Source: CAYNDB01 sp964395915
GTDB taxonomy: Bacteria; Nitrospinota_A; UBA7883; JAJRTC01
Length of the DNA stretch: 8,386 nt
Direction of reading: 5' to 3'
Assembly: GCA_964395915.1 (NCBI GenBank)
Contig: CAYNDB010000107.1
Span: 1-8,386, forward strand
Part shown: one piece after another, positions 6,838 to 8,386 of the stretch
How the letters are laid out: every line of letters begins with the position of its first letter
Position numbering within the stretch: the stretch's first letter is position 1
Made by a program: the position numbers and the translations under genes
The notes under the pieces: model-generated
What the model saw: only the letters and a program-made list of their open reading frames with translations
Databases searched by the model: none
Told to the model about the DNA's origin: nothing

Positions 6838-6931
6838 ATTCAGTCGTTTATAAAATAAAGATTGAATATAAAAGTGTTATGGCGGAGAGGGAGGTAGGCC
6901 TGATGGCAGAGTAACAACTTCCAAGCTTCCG
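6838..6931. other. Spacer between convergent phoU and GH130 gene
   Basis: This 94-base tail-to-tail spacer is AT-rich at 6841-6875 and then purine-rich on the + strand (6881-6895). I see no clear bidirectional intrinsic terminator, although one is expected between convergent genes. An imperfect direct repeat, ATGGCGGAGA (6879-6888) and ATGGCAGAGT (6903-6912), recurs at 24 bases. The only start/stop pairs here give peptides of 11 residues or fewer, which I do not call genes. Confidence 0.6.
6880..6894 (-). other. 15-base match to the 3' end of a serine tRNA (possible att-site remnant)
   Basis: On the - strand this reads CCTCCCTCTCCGCCA. That matches the 3' end common in bacterial tRNA-Ser: last T-stem bases CCTC, acceptor strand CCTCTCC, discriminator G, then CCA. 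The rest of the tRNA is absent, since the preceding bases GGCCTA do not form a TTCGA T-loop. Integrative elements often leave such a truncated tRNA end as an attachment repeat. The same bases are also a purine-rich tract on the + strand, so chance resemblance is possible. No integrase is visible. Confidence 0.3.
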
Positions 6932-7861
6932 TTACATCGGCGGCCTTGTTCTTGTCAGGCAAAGCTCCACAAGTTCATCCAGGCTGGCGGTTCCCACGCA
7001 CATAACGCTGTCCGCCCCGGCCCAGTATATCTTCACGGAGCCATCTTCTTCGGCGACGGCTCCACAAGTAAATACGACATTATGCACATAGCCGGTAAGC
7101 TCCCAGGTCTCTTCAGGCGCAAGTATCCAATCGTCCGATACACCGATGATTTTGGATGGGTCATTAAGATCATGCAACGCAACGCCGAGCCGGTACACGG
7201 CGCCGTCCATTGTGTTGAAGACACCATGATATATGCTGAGCCACCCTTTTTCAGTTTTTATTGGCGTCGCGCCGGGGCCAATTTTCATCTCATCCCAGTG
7301 ATACTGAACCGGTTTCATTACCACTTTTGAATCGCCCCAATGGATAAGGTCCGGCGACCACGATATCCATATGGACCAGGGGCTGATCTCCGAATGGGGG
7401 CGGTCCAGCCTGGCGTAAAGGCCATTGAATTTTTCCGGGAATATCACGACATTGCGCAAGTCCGCCTGCGTGATAAGCGACACTCTTTCCACCGACTTGA
7501 AATCGCGCGTTTTCGCAAGCCCTATTCGAACGCCATGCCGGGAATAGGCGCTGTACGTTATAAGGTATTCCCCACCGATTTTGCAGATACGGGGATCTTC
7601 CACGCCATACTCCTCGTATTCCGCGCCCCCGACCATAAACGGCTCGGGGCCGACCGTAAAATTGAACCCGTCATCGCTTTCGGCAATACCTATTATCGAC
7701 CGCCCGTTGCGCAGATGGGAGCGGAACAGCATCACGTAACGTCCTTCATAGTTCGTCATTCCGGCGTTGTGGACAGTTTCTACTGTATAGGGAACATCTT
7801 TTTTAGTGAGAATCGGGTTGCCCTCATACCTCTTTACTATAGGTTTACTTGACGTTGCCAT
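6932..7861 (-). CDS. Glycoside hydrolase family 130 protein (beta-mannoside phosphorylase or hydrolase)
   Basis: GH130 enzymes act on beta-mannosides. Many release mannose 1-phosphate using inorganic phosphate, and some are hydrolases. The 309 residues form one five-bladed beta-propeller-type domain. Family landmarks are NPIL (15-18), HNAG (31-34), the YGVEDPRI motif with probable general acid D89, FPEKFNGLYARLDRPH (141-156), KIGPGATPI (193-201), GWLSIYHGV (206-214), YRLG (223-226), HNVVF (260-264) and AGAD (281-284). Basic residues at places often used for phosphate (R47, R151/R154, K193, H212) are present, favouring a phosphorylase, but I cannot assign subfamily or substrate. There is no signal peptide, so it is cytoplasmic. 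The ATG at 7861 lies inside the end of the upstream glycosyltransferase gene (17-base overlap), with AGGAGAAGG as ribosome site (7875-7867). The overlap implies co-expression. The last codon is a methionine. Confidence 0.88.
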   Translation of the reverse strand: MATSSKPIVKRYEGNPILTKKDVPYTVETVHNAGMTNYEGRYVMLFRSHLRNGRSIIGIAESDDGFNFTVGPEPFMVGGAEYEEYGVEDPRICKIGGEYLITYSAYSRHGVRIGLAKTRDFKSVERVSLITQADLRNVVIFPEKFNGLYARLDRPHSEISPWSIWISWSPDLIHWGDSKVVMKPVQYHWDEMKIGPGATPIKTEKGWLSIYHGVFNTMDGAVYRLGVALHDLNDPSKIIGVSDDWILAPEETWELTGYVHNVVFTCGAVAEEDGSVKIYWAGADSVMCVGTASLDELVELCLTRTRPPM

Positions 7862-8386
7862 TAGCGCCTTCTCCTAAACAGTCTTTGTCACCAATGATTT
7901 TTCCGTAGACCCCTAGATATTTTTCCGCCATTGTCTCGACCGTGAAATGTTTCTCCACGTAACTGCGGCAAACGCCCCTATCCAGGTTGCTAATTTCCCC
8001 CACAGCTTCCACAGCTTCATTGATATCTTTCACGATAAATCCAGACTCTCCATTTTTTACCACTTCCGGGACGGAGCCGCGGCCATACGCTATAACCGGA
8101 CAGCCGCAAGCCATCGACTCGATCATGCTTAGCCCGAATGGCTCATTAAAGTTGATCAGGTGCAGAAGGGCCATAGCCTCTCCAAGGACTTCCGCTCTTT
8201 TGTCCGGCCCGACCGAACCGATATATTCCACCGTTTCACCGTCTATGTGAGGCTCCACGCGAGTTTTGAAATATTCCTCATCCTGTATAATTCCGGCGAT
8301 AATGAGCTTTACGCCTGCTTTTTTTGAAACCTCAATAGCCTCGTATGCTCCCTTATCGGGGTGGATACGCCCAAAGAACAGCAGGT
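7845..8386 (-). CDS. Glycosyltransferase family 4, C-terminal part (5' end outside window)
   Basis: This is the nucleotide-sugar-binding half of a GT-B retaining glycosyltransferase. 179 complete codons are visible before the TAA at 7847-7845. The frame is open to the right edge, so the N-terminal acceptor domain lies beyond. The visible part begins LLFFGRIHPDKGAYEAIE, the usual start of the C-terminal domain. Next comes KLIIAGI, then NEPFGLSMIESMACGCPVIA containing the E-x7-E motif of GT4, and then GSVPEVVKNGESGFIV. A GTG at 8258 is only an internal valine: the family motif FGRIHPDKG lies upstream of it in the same frame. It overlaps the downstream GH130 gene by 17 bases. The donor and acceptor sugars cannot be told. 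The pairing suggests manno-oligosaccharide or glycoside metabolism, which is an inference. Confidence 0.9.
   Translation of the reverse strand, partial: LLFFGRIHPDKGAYEAIEVSKKAGVKLIIAGIIQDEEYFKTRVEPHIDGETVEYIGSVGPDKRAEVLGEAMALLHLINFNEPFGLSMIESMACGCPVIAYGRGSVPEVVKNGESGFIVKDINEAVEAVGEISNLDRGVCRSYVEKHFTVETMAEKYLGVYGKIIGDKDCLGEGANGNVK

Noticed and set aside
6879..6914. Small ORF MAEREVGLMAE between phoU and the GH130 gene
   Set aside because: It is only 11 codons, has no clear ribosome site before its first ATG, and overlaps the tRNA-like tract. There is no support for a peptide.
7340..7852. 170-residue + strand frame opposite the GH130 gene
   Set aside because: It is the antisense shadow of a well-supported GH130 coding region and shows no recognisable domain.
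7845..8258. A complete 137-residue gene starting with GTG at 8258
   Set aside because: The same frame is open to the window edge and encodes the conserved FGRIHPDKG segment upstream, so the GTG is an internal valine codon of a larger glycosyltransferase.
1..8386. CRISPR arrays, insertion sequences, transposase or defence genes
   Set aside because: No regularly spaced repeats, terminal inverted repeats or transposase motifs were seen. Apart from the possible tRNA remnant, there is no sign of a mobile element.

Overview
The window carries one almost complete phosphate (Pho) cluster on the + strand: phoB-phoR-pstS-pstC-pstA-pstB-phoU (209-6837). A two-gene sugar locus faces it on the - strand: a GH130 family protein, and the C-terminal half of a family 4 glycosyltransferase that runs off the right edge. 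The organism looks like a Gram-negative (diderm) bacterium, because PstS has a Sec signal peptide without a lipobox cysteine and so should be free in a periplasm. A run of exactly 100 N (3532-3631) marks an assembly scaffold gap, which suggests a draft or metagenome-derived genome. I cannot name the lineage with confidence.

Layout. Positions 1-208 are non-coding. They hold a short palindrome, a Shine-Dalgarno-like motif on the - strand at the very left edge, and a probable Pho-box promoter for phoB. phoB and phoR follow with 1 base between them. A 77-base spacer after phoR holds a second probable Pho box sharing the 9-mer GATCTTAAT with the first. Then come pstS (3' end lost in the gap) and pstC (5' end lost in the gap). 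ATGA stop/start overlaps join pstC-pstA and pstA-pstB, and phoU lies 10 bases downstream. Positions 6838-6931 separate phoU from the convergent GH130 gene and contain a 15-base match to the 3' end of a serine tRNA on the - strand.

How the genes work together. PstS captures phosphate in the periplasm, PstC/PstA form the membrane channel and PstB drives transport with ATP. PhoU links transporter state to the sensor kinase PhoR, and PhoR phosphorylates PhoB. PhoB probably binds the two 11-bp-periodic boxes to activate its own gene and the pst genes. The GH130/GT4 pair is unrelated in sequence. A metabolic link is possible because many GH130 enzymes use inorganic phosphate as a co-substrate, but opposite orientation means it is not part of the pho operon.

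I found no clearly novel system. The items most worth checking are the shared Pho-box architecture, the tRNA-Ser 3'-end remnant, and the artificial PstS-PstC fusion created by the N gap.
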